Positions 1-8,323 of a stretch of DNA of 64,000 bases are shown piece after piece (the first letter of the stretch is position 1; each line of letters opens with the position of its first letter). Position numbers and translations under genes: made by a program. The notes beneath the pieces are model-generated. The model ran no database searches and had not been told where the DNA came from. It saw only the letters and a program-made list of their open reading frames with translations. Origin of the DNA: an uncultured Collinsella sp. (GTDB taxonomy: Bacteria; Actinomycetota; Coriobacteriia; Coriobacteriales; Coriobacteriaceae); contig CAAGCW010000028.1 in NCBI GenBank assembly GCA_900768435.1, positions 1 through 64,000 of the forward strand, in the 5' to 3' direction.

Positions 1-1
1 A

Positions 2-91
2 CATGGGAGACGGCGGTCGACGAAACTGGAGAGGAGGTATTACGAGCTCCTGTGCGAATTGAAGGGAGCGCTCCCGCAAACTGCCTATTGA
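2..91 (+). CDS. Possible 3' end of a gene cut by the left window edge
   Basis: Frame 2 is open from the window edge to a TGA at 89-91 and reads as a basic 29-residue tail containing KLERRYYELLCELKGA. Third positions are GC-rich, as expected for this genome. Frame 1 is also open, to 270, but it runs through a repeat-like sequence at 111-180 and looks less like protein. No family can be named from so short a tail. Confidence 0.3.
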   Translation, partial: HGRRRSTKLERRYYELLCELKGALPQTAY

Positions 92-110
92 CAACTTATA
101 GGAGCGTCGG

Positions 111-180
111 TTTTGTTTTTTCGCTTTGTGGCATGGTCGGGGATGAGCGGTTAAACGTAGTAGATGGGCCCATTTCATGG
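111..180 (+). repeat. Half copy of a palindromic element found again at 63.1 kb
   Basis: The stretch GGTTAAACGTAGTAGATGGG followed by CCCATTTCATGGCG closely matches 63171-63205, including the preceding GCATGGTCGG. At 63.1 kb this sequence is the right arm of a full inverted repeat. Here no matching left arm is seen, so the copy looks truncated. It lies between the left-edge gene end and the membrane protein gene at 283. Confidence 0.6.
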
Positions 181-282
181 CGGGCGGGTCATGCAGCAGC
201 CTGTTGCGCCTCCTGCCGTTCGGTTTTTCGATGGGTGGGTATACTTCCACCGCAATACAGGCCGGAATGAGGAGGTATCCAA

Positions 283-1296
283 ATGCCGGATAACGGGTCA
301 ATACAAAAAAGAGACGCGCACGAGATGGCTCATGGGCGTCCTGTCCAGATAACCGAGCATACGACGGTAACCGAGCTGCAGCCCAGCCTGTCCGATGTCG
401 TGTGCGCAAACAAAAAGCTACAGATCGGCTTGATCATCGCGCTCGTGGTGCTGGCGCTGCTGTCGGGCTTTGTCGCGCGCCCGCATTTTGCCGATACCAA
501 GACTTGGGACTCCACCATCGAGGTTATCGATCAAAAGAAGGGCAACGTTTTGGCGCTCACGACCTCGTGCGTGGCGCTGTCTGCGGGCATTACCGCGCTG
601 CCGGGTGATACGGGGACGCCGGTTGCCGAGCAGCTCGCGCAGCTTTCGGGCAACTTGGGTATCGTGCTTGCCGTGCTCTACCTCGAGAAATATCTGCTGA
701 CCATTTTGTGGTCGGTTGGCCTGGGCATCCTGATCCCGTTTGCGCTGGTGCTCTTTGCGGTGTCGCTCGGCATTCACGGGCGCTGGAGCACGAGCACGGT
801 CATCCGTCGCGTGGCAACTCGCGTGCTGGTGGTTGCCATGATCGGCATGGCGTTGGTGCCTGCAAGCGTATGGGTGTCGCAAAAGGTCGACGAGACGTAC
901 CGCGTGAGCATCGAGGCAGCCGAGCAAAAGGCGGCCGACGCTGCGGATGCGGCAAATAGCGATAGCTCCAAAACAAGCAAGAAAAAGTCCGAGTCCGCAG
1001 AGTCCAAGAACGTGCTTGAGCAGCTTGCCGACGGTGCCTCGGGTCTTGTCACGTCGGTGACCAGTGGCGCAAAGCAGATGACCGATGAGATTGTGCAACA
1101 GGTGACCGATCTGATCGAAGGCGTCATCGTGATGATTGTGACCTCGTGCGTTATTCCGTTGCTGGTGCTCGCGGCGTTTCTGTGGCTGGGACACACGCTG
1201 CTGGGAATCGATATCTCCGGTCCGGCGAACTATTTAACGGGCCGCTTTCTGAGCGCTCCGTCCAAGCGCGCAAAAAAGGGCGGGCAGTCCGAGTAG
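283..1296 (+). CDS. Membrane protein of unknown function, 337 aa
   Basis: I do not recognise a named family. The N-terminal ~45 residues are polar. A membrane segment follows at about 48-66, then a pair at about 125-165, one at about 185-205, and a last one near 275-300. Between about 205 and 265 lies a charged, Ala/Lys/Ser-rich stretch (AAEQKAADAADAANSDSSKT) likely to be helical or coiled-coil. The start at 283 follows GAGGAGGTATCC, a strong ribosome binding site. A hairpin terminator at 1332 closes the unit, so it appears monocistronic and separate from the lac genes. A membrane location is clear; the role is unknown. Confidence 0.8.
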   Translation: MPDNGSIQKRDAHEMAHGRPVQITEHTTVTELQPSLSDVVCANKKLQIGLIIALVVLALLSGFVARPHFADTKTWDSTIEVIDQKKGNVLALTTSCVALSAGITALPGDTGTPVAEQLAQLSGNLGIVLAVLYLEKYLLTILWSVGLGILIPFALVLFAVSLGIHGRWSTSTVIRRVATRVLVVAMIGMALVPASVWVSQKVDETYRVSIEAAEQKAADAADAANSDSSKTSKKKSESAESKNVLEQLADGASGLVTSVTSGAKQMTDEIVQQVTDLIEGVIVMIVTSCVIPLLVLAAFLWLGHTLLGIDISGPANYLTGRFLSAPSKRAKKGGQSE

Positions 1297-1331
1297 CTAA
1301 AACGGCTAAATTTGCCGGGGCATACCGCTAG

Positions 1332-1370
1332 AGGGCGGCCGAGATGCGTTCTCGGCCGCCCTTTCTATTT
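1332..1370 (+). terminator. Intrinsic terminator after the 283-1296 gene
   Basis: A perfect 13-bp stem (AGGGCGGCCGAGA and its complement) with a 5-nt loop is followed by TTTCTATTT, 35 nt after the stop codon. Confidence 0.85.
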
Positions 1371-1435
1371 GTTGAATACGTGGTAGGCCGGGCCTTTCTC
1401 GAGCCCAAACGGTCAACAATCATCCGCGAACGGTA

Positions 1436-1520
1436 GGTGTTCAAAAAAGAACAAAGATAAACAAATAGTTGTTGCAGTTGATGTTCGAATGTGTTCAAAT
1501 AAACATGAACAGTGAAGAAC
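1436..1520 (+). promoter_or_regulatory. AT-rich lac promoter region with GTTC/GAAC operator-like repeats
   Basis: The stretch upstream of lacA is markedly AT-rich and carries inverted GTTC...GAAC pairs at 1439-1452 and 1493-1510, with further GTTC at 1483 and GAAC at 1516. Repeated inverted sites of this kind fit DeoR-family regulators such as LacR. A DeoR-family gene lies at 10708-11511. The link between the two is an inference. Confidence 0.5.
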
Positions 1521-1605
1521 CGCACATTCAGATGCCCGGACCTGAGCGCGATTCAACACTTCCAAACAGAAACTACGCACCTGCGTATCTCTCAAGGAGG
1601 ATGTC

Positions 1606-2034
1606 ATGAGGGTTGTAATCGCTTCCGATGCCGACGGCATGTCGATGAAGGAGTCCATCAAGGAGATGCTCATCGCCGACGGTCACGAGATCGTCGACTA
1701 TTCCGAGACCCCTGCCGCGGACTTTGTCGATTCCGCGACTGCCGTTGCCAAGGATCTGTTGGAGCACAAAGACTCCCAGGGCTTTGCATTCGATAAGTAC
1801 GGCGTCGGCTCTTATATGGCCGCCGTCAAGATGAAGGGCATGGTCGTCGCCAACATTTCCGACGAGCGTTCCGCCTACATGACCCGCGAGCACAACGGTT
1901 CGCGTATGGTCACCATGGGCCCGGGCGTTGTGGGCACCGAGGTCGCCAAGAAGATCGCCCGCGAGTTCCTGCGCGCCCAGTACGCCGGCGGTCGTCACCA
2001 GATCCGTGTCGACATGCTCAACAAGATGGCCTAA
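1606..2034 (+). CDS. lacA: Galactose-6-phosphate isomerase subunit LacA
   Basis: With LacB this forms the isomerase that converts galactose 6-phosphate to tagatose 6-phosphate, the first cytoplasmic step of the tagatose-6-phosphate pathway. The product is 142 residues, the usual LacA length, and belongs to the RpiB/LacA/LacB fold (N-terminal MRVVIASDADG, later NISDERSAYMTREHN). AAGGAGG is placed well before the ATG. It is the first gene of a lacA-lacB-mutarotase-lacC unit and sits behind an operator-rich AT-rich region. The PTS genes that would deliver galactose 6-phosphate are not in the window. Confidence 0.93.
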   Translation: MRVVIASDADGMSMKESIKEMLIADGHEIVDYSETPAADFVDSATAVAKDLLEHKDSQGFAFDKYGVGSYMAAVKMKGMVVANISDERSAYMTREHNGSRMVTMGPGVVGTEVAKKIAREFLRAQYAGGRHQIRVDMLNKMA

Positions 2035-2097
2035 CGAGAGCCACCGAGAACTCGAACTTCTACCTTACCTTGTGAATTCAGACGAAAGGACGTTCTG

Positions 2098-2622
2098 ATG
2101 AAGAAGACCATCGCAATCGGTTGCGACCATATCGTTACGGACGAGAAGATCTATCTGGCCGACCGCCTGGAGCAGGCTGGCTACAAGGTGCTCGACTGCG
2201 GCACCTACAGCCACACCCGTACGCACTATCCCATCTACGGCAAGGCCGTGGGCGAGGCTGTTGCCAGCGGCAAGGCCGACTTTGGCGTGGCCCTGTGCGG
2301 CACCGGCATCGGCATCACCAACGCCGTCAACAAGGTTCCCGGCGCCCGCTGCGCCCTGGTCCGCGACATGACCTCTGCCCTGTATGCCCGTCGCGAGCTC
2401 AACGCCAACATCGTGGGCTTTGGCGGCAAGATCACCGGCGAGTTCCTGATGGCCGATATCATGCTTGCCTTCCTGGAGGAGCCCTACGAGAAGACCCCCG
2501 AGCACGATGCCCTGATCGCCAAGATCGACGCTTGCAATAAGGCCGACGCCGAGGCTCAGGCTGACCCGCACTTCTTTGACGAGTTCCTCGAGAAGTGGGA
2601 CCGCGGCGAATACCATGACTAG
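2098..2622 (+). CDS. lacB: Galactose-6-phosphate isomerase subunit LacB
   Basis: Second subunit of the heteromeric isomerase, 174 residues, close to the usual 171. The RpiB/LacB fold is visible: IAIGCDHIVTDEK at the start, the phosphate-binding GVALCGTGIGITNAVNKVPG near residues 60-80, and RELNANIVGFGGKITG further on. It starts 63 nt after lacA behind GAAAGGACG, so the two are almost certainly co-transcribed. The active site of LacAB lies at the subunit interface, so both genes are needed. Confidence 0.94.
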   Translation: MKKTIAIGCDHIVTDEKIYLADRLEQAGYKVLDCGTYSHTRTHYPIYGKAVGEAVASGKADFGVALCGTGIGITNAVNKVPGARCALVRDMTSALYARRELNANIVGFGGKITGEFLMADIMLAFLEEPYEKTPEHDALIAKIDACNKADAEAQADPHFFDEFLEKWDRGEYHD

Positions 2623-2741
2623 CGGGTATCCGGCGTAGTTTACTAGTCCGTTGACGGCTCGCGTTTCTGTGAGGGGGCGCGGGCCGGTTTTCTATCAGCC
2701 CTATTGACTTGGCGGGCTGTCGTAAGAAAGGGAAGGCTCCT

Positions 2742-3623
2742 ATGGAGTTTGTTCTTGATAACGGTTCTATTCGTGTGGCACTGAGCACGGCTGGTGGATC
2801 GTTCACTTCGATTAAAGCCAACGGCCGCGAGTACCTGTGGCAGGGTGACCCGGCGGTCTGGTCGGGCCAAGCTCCCATTTGCTTCCCGATCTGCGGCGGC
2901 CTTCGTGACGGTCACGCAATGACCGTGGGCGGCTGCGAGGTAAAGCTCGCCCGCCATGGTTTTGCCCGCAGCCAGGAGTGGAAGCTCGAGGAACAGGGCG
3001 ACAACATGGTTGCGCTCAGCCTGAGCTCTGCCGACCATGCCGAACTGCTCGAGCAGTATCCGTATCCGTTTAAGATCGTCGCTCGCTACACGATCGATGC
3101 GGCTAAGGTGACCGTGTCGTACGAGGTGACCAATGAGGGCACCGAGGACATGCCGTTTTTTGTGGGCGGCCACCCCGGCTTTGCGTGCCCGCTCGACGAG
3201 GGCGAGTCCTATGACGACTACGAGCTCCGTTTTGATCAGCCCGAGGCGGCGGAGCTCTGCACTGCTGTTCCCTCGACGGGCCTGATCGATGTTGAGCATC
3301 GCAGCAAGAACCCGATGATCGGCCGCAACCTTCCGCTTACCCATGAGCTCTTCGACTTCGCCGAGACCATCTTTGATGTGCTCGAGAGCCATGTGGTTAT
3401 GCTGACCAAGAAGACCGAGGACAAGGGCGTGCGCCTGACGTTTCCCGATATGCCGTACCTGATTGTGTGGAGCAAGCCCGCGGGCGACTTTGTGGCCGTG
3501 GAGCCGTGGGGCGGCCTGTCCACCTGCTCTGACGAGGACGATGTCCTGGAGCACAAGCGTGGCTGCCTGGTGGCTCAGCCGGGAGAGACTATCACTCGCG
3601 GCTTTGAGATCGAGACCCTTTAA
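2742..3623 (+). CDS. LacX-like aldose 1-epimerase family protein (galactose mutarotase fold)
   Basis: This 293-residue protein belongs to the aldose 1-epimerase family, with N-terminal IRVALSTAGGSFTSIKANG, central FFVGGHPGFACPL holding a catalytic-type His, and C-terminal FVAVEPWGGLSTC holding the acidic residue. Length and lac context match LacX of lactococcal lac operons, whose precise role is not settled. It may interconvert anomers of galactose or its phosphate. I start at the ATG at 2742, behind AAGGGAAGG, because 11 upstream in-frame codons lack such a site and look non-coding. It lies between lacB and lacC in one operon. Confidence 0.85.
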   Translation: MEFVLDNGSIRVALSTAGGSFTSIKANGREYLWQGDPAVWSGQAPICFPICGGLRDGHAMTVGGCEVKLARHGFARSQEWKLEEQGDNMVALSLSSADHAELLEQYPYPFKIVARYTIDAAKVTVSYEVTNEGTEDMPFFVGGHPGFACPLDEGESYDDYELRFDQPEAAELCTAVPSTGLIDVEHRSKNPMIGRNLPLTHELFDFAETIFDVLESHVVMLTKKTEDKGVRLTFPDMPYLIVWSKPAGDFVAVEPWGGLSTCSDEDDVLEHKRGCLVAQPGETITRGFEIETL

Positions 3624-3674
3624 CGAGTTGTCGCATGCTTGGGACGGTGCGCCGTCCCGGAACAGGAGTTCAAC

Positions 3675-4610
3675 ATGATTCTGACCGTTACCATGAACCC
3701 GTCGATTGATACCCGCTATCAGCTCGACAAGCTGATCATTGACGATGTTAACCGCGTGACGCCCGAAAAGACCGCTGGCGGCAAGGGCCTCAACGTGAGC
3801 CGCGTGCTGCTGCAGCTGGGCGACGACGTGCTCGCGACCGGCCTGCTCGGTGGCCACATGGGCGCCTATATGGCCGAGCTCATGGATGCCGATGGCGTTC
3901 AGAACGACTTTGTGCCCATTGCCGGCGAGACGCGCATTTGCCTGAATATCCTGCACGAGGGCAATCAGACCGAGCTGCTGGAGAGCGGCCCGCAGATCGC
4001 CCCCGCCGAGCTCGATGCCTTTACGGCCAAGTTCGCCGAGCTCGCGGCGAAGGCGGACGTCGTGACGCTTTCGGGCTCGCTGCCGCGTGGCGTGGACGCC
4101 GGCTACTACGCCGAGCTCGTAAAGATTGCAGAGGGCGCGGGCGCTAAGGTCCTGCTCGACACCTCGGGCGCATCGCTGGAGGCGGCGCTGGAGGCCGACG
4201 CCAAGCCTGAGCTCGTCAAGCCCAACCTGACCGAGATCAACGGTCTGCTGGGCACGTCCTTCACGACTGACGATGTCGACGCTCTGCGCGAGGCGCTTGC
4301 CGCTGACGGGCGCTTTGCTGGTATTCCCTGGGTCGTCGTCTCGATGGGTGCCGCCGGTTCGGTGGGCTTCCATGAGGGCCGCGCGTTCCGCGCCAAGACG
4401 CCCGCAATTGCCGCTGTGAACGCGACGGGTTCCGGTGACTCGACCATTGCCGGTTTTGCGCATGCCATCGCTGCCGGCGCCGACGATGTCACCGTGCTCA
4501 AGACCGCCAATACCTGCGGCAAGCTCAATGCCATGGATCCCAAGACCGGCCACCTGGTCATGGACCGCTGGGATGAGGTTTACAACAGCGTAGAGGTAAC
4601 CGAACTCTAA
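3675..4610 (+). CDS. lacC: Tagatose-6-phosphate kinase LacC (PfkB family)
   Basis: This protein phosphorylates tagatose 6-phosphate to tagatose 1,6-bisphosphate. The 311-residue product has the PfkB/1-phosphofructokinase layout: ILTVTMNPSIDTRYQ at the N-terminus, the GGKGLNVSRVL signature near residue 36, and the anion-hole and base motif NATGSGDSTIAGFA near residues 255-268. AGGAG precedes the ATG at 3675. The alternative start at 3639 adds 12 unlikely residues. LacC and 1-phosphofructokinase are hard to tell apart by motif; the lacAB neighbours favour LacC. Confidence 0.88.
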   Translation: MILTVTMNPSIDTRYQLDKLIIDDVNRVTPEKTAGGKGLNVSRVLLQLGDDVLATGLLGGHMGAYMAELMDADGVQNDFVPIAGETRICLNILHEGNQTELLESGPQIAPAELDAFTAKFAELAAKADVVTLSGSLPRGVDAGYYAELVKIAEGAGAKVLLDTSGASLEAALEADAKPELVKPNLTEINGLLGTSFTTDDVDALREALAADGRFAGIPWVVVSMGAAGSVGFHEGRAFRAKTPAIAAVNATGSGDSTIAGFAHAIAAGADDVTVLKTANTCGKLNAMDPKTGHLVMDRWDEVYNSVEVTEL

Positions 4611-4611
4611 G

Positions 4612-4724
4612 GTTACGCGGGTTTACCAACCCGCGTAACGGGCCGACGCTGCGCGGGCCGCATTTGGACAATCTGACGTTCAACTTCAAGGGCGCGACCA
4701 GAAGGTCAGCGCCCTTTCGTTTTA
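4612..4724 (+). terminator. Tandem hairpins ending the lac operon
   Basis: The first hairpin (4612-4639) pairs GTTACGCGGGT with ACCCGCGTAAC but lacks a T tract. The second (4690-4724) pairs GGGCGC with GCGCCC and is followed by TTTCGTTTT, a better intrinsic terminator. Confidence 0.65.
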
Positions 4725-4796
4725 CGTCACCTTGTCTCAAATGCGACCCGCTCGCTGTCGTTGCCAAAACATTGGCGTTAACCTGGCAGTTGGGTT

Positions 4797-4854
4797 GTAG
4801 TCATTGGGGACGTTCTTGTTTGACTAGTCGTTTAAGAACGTCCCCAATGACTAC
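4797..4854 (+). repeat. Palindromic element B, copy 1
   Basis: Perfect inverted repeat GTAGTCATTGGGGACGTTCT with a 16-nt loop containing GACTAGTCGTTT. A second copy at 30836-30893, in opposite orientation, has a similar loop (AAACGACCAGTCA). Its stem differs at one base pair, and both strands have changed so that pairing is kept. Confidence 0.8.
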
Positions 4855-4909
4855 ATGTTGGCCTGCCGCCATTGGTTCGTTCGCGTGTGCCAGCTCGGTT
4901 GGAATTGGA

Positions 4910-4942
4910 GGCACTCATTGGGGACAGACTTAAATGAGTGCC
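4910..4942 (+). repeat. Short inverted repeat between elements B and C
   Basis: GGCACTCATT and AATGAGTGCC form a perfect 10-bp stem around a 13-nt loop, GGGGACAGACTTA. It lies within the non-coding 4.61-5.16 kb stretch, which otherwise holds only terminators and palindromes. Confidence 0.6.
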
Positions 4943-4948
4943 CGTAGA

Positions 4949-5016
4949 ATGAGAGTGGATAATCTCCCGTTTTTGGCCTGTGTGCAAGCTCAAAGGGGGA
5001 GATTAACCACTCTCAT
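4949..5016 (+). repeat. Palindromic element C, copy 1
   Basis: Arms ATGAGAGTGGATAATCTCCC (4949-4968) and its near complement (4997-5016) enclose a loop with TTTTTGGCCT. A second copy with the same arms and a related loop lies inverted at 30763-30830, again next to element B. Confidence 0.8.
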
Positions 5017-5059
5017 GTTTTGGCCGGCACTTGGGGACACACCTTGCACCACCCTTTGC

Positions 5060-5104
5060 ACCAATAAAACGGGGCCCGTCGGCGATGTTGCCGGCGGGCC
5101 CCGT
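5060..5104 (-). terminator. Intrinsic terminator of galKT
   Basis: On the minus strand ACGGGGCCCG pairs with CGGGCCCCGT and is followed by TTTTATTGG, 56 nt past the galT stop codon. Confidence 0.85.
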
Positions 5105-5160
5105 TGTCGTGTAGGCGCTATTTGTTGAGCCTATCGAGCGCAAGTGTCCGAGCTCGTAAG

Positions 5161-6789
5161 CTACAGCGAATCGATAAAGCGCTGCTGGGCGGCGCGTCCG
5201 GCCTCGTCCCACTTAAAGACGCCGGCGTTGTCGAGCACGTGGCCAAACACGACGCCTACCTCCTCGTGCAGGATGTCGATGGCGTTGTCGGCCGTGAGCT
5301 CGTCGGCGCGGCGGGCAAAGACATCTTCGGCCCATGCGGCATGGCTGCGGCAAAGGTCGTCGGCCTCGAGCGTGCCGGCAAGATCGTAGCTGGCATCGGC
5401 CTTGGCCGCCAGCAGGTGCTCACGGACAGCGCCAAGCTCGGGAACCAGGCGCGGCGGCAAAATGGCCAGGCCCATGACCTCGATCAGGCCGATGTTCTCC
5501 TTCTTAATATGGTGATACTCGGCATGCGGGTGGAACACGCCCAGCGGATGCTCGTCGGTTGTGATGTTGCAGCGAAGCGCCAGGTAGGCTTCGTAGATCT
5601 CGCCGCCGGCATTGCCGCGGGAGTCCACGCGGCGGATGACGGGCGTCACGGTGTTGTGGGCCACGCCGTCGGACGTGCGCGCGATAACACCCACCGATTC
5701 ATCGGTCCACTCGCGCCAGGCGAGGATAATCTTCTCGGCGGCGTCGAGCAGCTGGGCGCGGTCGTGCGAGCGCAGCCGCAGCACCGAAAGCGGCCACTGC
5801 AGCACGGTGCCGCTGACCTGGTCAAAGCCGGGCACGCCAAACTGCGAGACCTCGGTGGCATGCATCATGGGGAACTCGTGCGCGCCGCCCTGGAAGTGGT
5901 CGTGCGACAGAATCGAGCCGCCCACGATGGGCAGGTCGGCGTTGGAGCCAATGAAGTAGTGCGGGAAGAGGTCCACAAAGTCGAGCAGGCACGTCAGGCC
6001 CTTGCGGTCAACATGCATCGGGCGATGCTCGGAGCTCATGGCAATGCAGTGCTCGTTAAAGTACGCGTACGGGCTGTACTGGAAACCCCAGCGCTCGCCG
6101 TCAAGCTGAATGGGGATAATGCGCAGGTTCTGGCGAGCAGGGTGGGCGCCGCCGTCGGCAGCGGCGGAGCGTCCGGGGTAGCCCTCGTTTTCGATACACA
6201 GCTGGCAGGCGGGGTACTTCTCGTCCGTGCTCTTGGCGGCGCCGGCGGCAGCGATGTCGCGCGGGTCCTTCTCGGGCTTGGACAAGTTGATGGTTATCTC
6301 GAGGTCGCCCCAGTTGGTGGGGGTGCTCCATTTGATGTTGCGCGCGATGGCGGCGCGGCGTACGTAGCCGGCGTCGCAGCACAGACCATAGAACCAGTCG
6401 GTCGCGGCGCGGGGCTCGTTGACGCCCATGCGGCCGGTAAACTCGTCAATCACGGCAGACGGACGCGGCATGAGCGCGCCCATGATGCGCATGGCGATGC
6501 GATCGCGGCCCGACGCCGTGTCCTCGGCGGCGCCGTTGGCAACGGCGGCCTCGGCAAGCGCGGCAAGCGTGCCTTCAAGGTCAAAGTCGGGCAGGGTATC
6601 GGGGTGCAAGAGCGAGAGTTTCTCAACATGGAGTGCCCAGGCCATGTCGAGTGCCGGCCCCGTGGCGCCGATGCACTCGAGAACGGTGTTGTATGCCCAG
6701 ATGCGATCGTCCTGGCCGATCATCGATCGGTGGATGGCATATTCGATGAGGCCCTGCGCGGCCTCGCGCACATCAGTCATTACAGCCAT
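5161..6789 (-). CDS. galT: UDP-glucose--hexose-1-phosphate uridylyltransferase, GalT type 2
   Basis: Leloir pathway enzyme that transfers UMP from UDP-glucose to galactose 1-phosphate. At 542 residues it matches the longer Firmicutes-style type 2 GalT rather than the ~350-residue E. coli form. The active-site region ILSHDHFQGGAH carries the His-X-His signature near residue 295; ATDWFYGLC and HPHAEYHHIKKENIGLIEV are also typical. The ATG at 6789 follows AAGGGGGC and lies just upstream of the galK stop codon, so the two genes overlap by 10 nt and are translated together. UDP-galactose 4-epimerase (galE) is not in the window. Confidence 0.93.
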   Translation of the reverse strand: MAVMTDVREAAQGLIEYAIHRSMIGQDDRIWAYNTVLECIGATGPALDMAWALHVEKLSLLHPDTLPDFDLEGTLAALAEAAVANGAAEDTASGRDRIAMRIMGALMPRPSAVIDEFTGRMGVNEPRAATDWFYGLCCDAGYVRRAAIARNIKWSTPTNWGDLEITINLSKPEKDPRDIAAAGAAKSTDEKYPACQLCIENEGYPGRSAAADGGAHPARQNLRIIPIQLDGERWGFQYSPYAYFNEHCIAMSSEHRPMHVDRKGLTCLLDFVDLFPHYFIGSNADLPIVGGSILSHDHFQGGAHEFPMMHATEVSQFGVPGFDQVSGTVLQWPLSVLRLRSHDRAQLLDAAEKIILAWREWTDESVGVIARTSDGVAHNTVTPVIRRVDSRGNAGGEIYEAYLALRCNITTDEHPLGVFHPHAEYHHIKKENIGLIEVMGLAILPPRLVPELGAVREHLLAAKADASYDLAGTLEADDLCRSHAAWAEDVFARRADELTADNAIDILHEEVGVVFGHVLDNAGVFKWDEAGRAAQQRFIDSL

Positions 6790-7985
6790 GCCGCGTAAGC
6801 CCCCTTGTCAGAAATCGCGTAGTGGCGGGCAGAGCCCTCGCCAAGCCAGCCGTTCATCTTGGCAATGAAGGTGTCGACCAGCTCGAGCGGCACGAAGGCC
6901 TGGATGGTACCGCCAAAGCCGCCGCCGTGGATACGAACGGCGCCACGGCCGTCGAGCACATGCTCGGCAAGAGCAAGCGCGTACATGGAAGGCTGCTCGG
7001 CACCCAGTTTGGCAACAACATTCTGCAGGTACATGGCGGAGCTGGCGCCGGACTCACGCGTCAGGACCAGGAACTGGTCAATGTCGCCGGCGTTCAGGGC
7101 CGCCCAGCGCTTATCGACCAGGCCGTTCTCGTACCAGTAATGAACGGCGCGCAGGCAGGCGCGGTCGCCCAGCTTGGCGCGCAGCTCGGGGAGCTTGGCG
7201 TCAAAGTCCGCCACGTTTACCTCGCACAGGCGTGCCTTGCCAAACTCGGCGGCGACGTCCTGCATCTCGCGCGGAACAGCGGCGTAGTCGTCGGTGGCTG
7301 CCACATGGTCGGCGCCAACTTTAACGAGCACGAGCGCATAGCCGTGATCCTCAAAGTTGAGCTCGAGCTTCTGGGTCTTAGGCTGAGCCTGGTCCTCAAA
7401 GTCCATGTAGGCGAGGCCGCCCAGGCACACGGCAGCTTGGTCCATCAGACCGCAGGGCTTGCCGTAGTAGTTGTTCTCGGTGCGCTGGCTCATCTGGGCG
7501 AGTGCGACGGGTTCAATGGCGGGCGCGCCCCAGAGCGTCTCCATGGCACGGCCGTACGCGGCCTCGACGGCAGCAGAGCTGGAAAGGCCGCCGCCCGAGG
7601 GGACGGAGCAGGTGAAGGCGAAGTCGAAGCCCTTGGGCTCAACACCAAGCGCTGCGACTTCATGGGCCATACCGCGCACGAGGCTTGCGGACGTGCCCTT
7701 CTCGGACTCCTGAATGTCTACCGTGTCTAGCGTGATCTCAAACGTAGGATAGCCCTCGTCGGCGACGCGAATCTTGTTGGAATCGGTTGCCACGGCGATG
7801 CCGTCAACGGCGACATCGAGCGAGCCGGCGATAACGTGACCGCCCTCGTGATCGGTGTGATTGCCGCTGATCTCGGAGCGGCCGGGCGCGTGCACGTAGA
7901 GCACCTGGCGGTCGCCGATGGGGCCAAACTCCTCCTCAAACAGCTTGGTGAGCGTGGCGAATATCTTTTCGTCGGGGGTGGTCAT
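6780..7985 (-). CDS. galK: Galactokinase
   Basis: Phosphorylates galactose at C1 using ATP. The 401-residue product shows the GHMP kinase motifs in order: galactose binding PGRSEISGNHTDHEGGHV near residues 32-49, the phosphate loop VPSGGGLSSSAAVE near 115-130, and GGGFGGTIQAF near 360-370. The ATG at 7985 follows AAAGGACTCC. The longer reading frame to 8057 adds 24 residues without a better start and runs into operator sequence. It is first in a galK-galT operon and transcribed divergently from the LacI-family gene at 8324. Confidence 0.94.
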   Translation of the reverse strand: MTTPDEKIFATLTKLFEEEFGPIGDRQVLYVHAPGRSEISGNHTDHEGGHVIAGSLDVAVDGIAVATDSNKIRVADEGYPTFEITLDTVDIQESEKGTSASLVRGMAHEVAALGVEPKGFDFAFTCSVPSGGGLSSSAAVEAAYGRAMETLWGAPAIEPVALAQMSQRTENNYYGKPCGLMDQAAVCLGGLAYMDFEDQAQPKTQKLELNFEDHGYALVLVKVGADHVAATDDYAAVPREMQDVAAEFGKARLCEVNVADFDAKLPELRAKLGDRACLRAVHYWYENGLVDKRWAALNAGDIDQFLVLTRESGASSAMYLQNVVAKLGAEQPSMYALALAEHVLDGRGAVRIHGGGFGGTIQAFVPLELVDTFIAKMNGWLGEGSARHYAISDKGAYAAWL

Positions 7986-8029
7986 GGGAGTCCTTTCCTT
8001 GGCGCGCACGGGTGAGTTTTGCGTCGTTA

Positions 8030-8230
8030 TGAGTACGTTAACAACTTGAAGCGGCATGAATCACGTGTTCACGATGCCGCACGTTACGGGCTATGTTAAC
8101 GTACTCATAACACATCGCTTGTCACTTTTTGAGAATCTGGTAATCGGTAGAAATGCAGCCGTGAACGGTACTGCCGTATGGACTTATAAAGCAGAAGAGA
8201 TGCAGATAGAAAAAGTAGAGTACGTTAACA
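8030..8230. promoter_or_regulatory. Shared galK/lacI-type control region with three operator repeats
   Basis: The 14-mer TGAGTACGTTAACA occurs at 8030-8043, inverted at 8094-8107, and again (one change) at 8217-8230. The first two copies lie either side of a hairpin (8051-8080, GCGGCAT/ATGCCGC). The placement between divergent galK and a LacI-family gene suggests the repressor binds these sites and also controls itself. Confidence 0.7.
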
Positions 8231-8323
8231 TGCGTCCGACGATAGCGGGCTTCGGCGCGGGGTGTATTTCTGCCCGGGCCGGCATGCACGCTATTCAGAT
8301 CTCGCAAGGGTGAAGGTGATCCT

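Noticed and set aside
4616..5103. Small open frames in the gap between lacC and galT
   Set aside because: They cross terminators and palindromes and have no ribosome binding sites.
5104..6798. 564-codon open frame antisense to galT
   Set aside because: It is a shadow of the GC-rich galT gene. galT has full-length family motifs on the other strand and a proper start.
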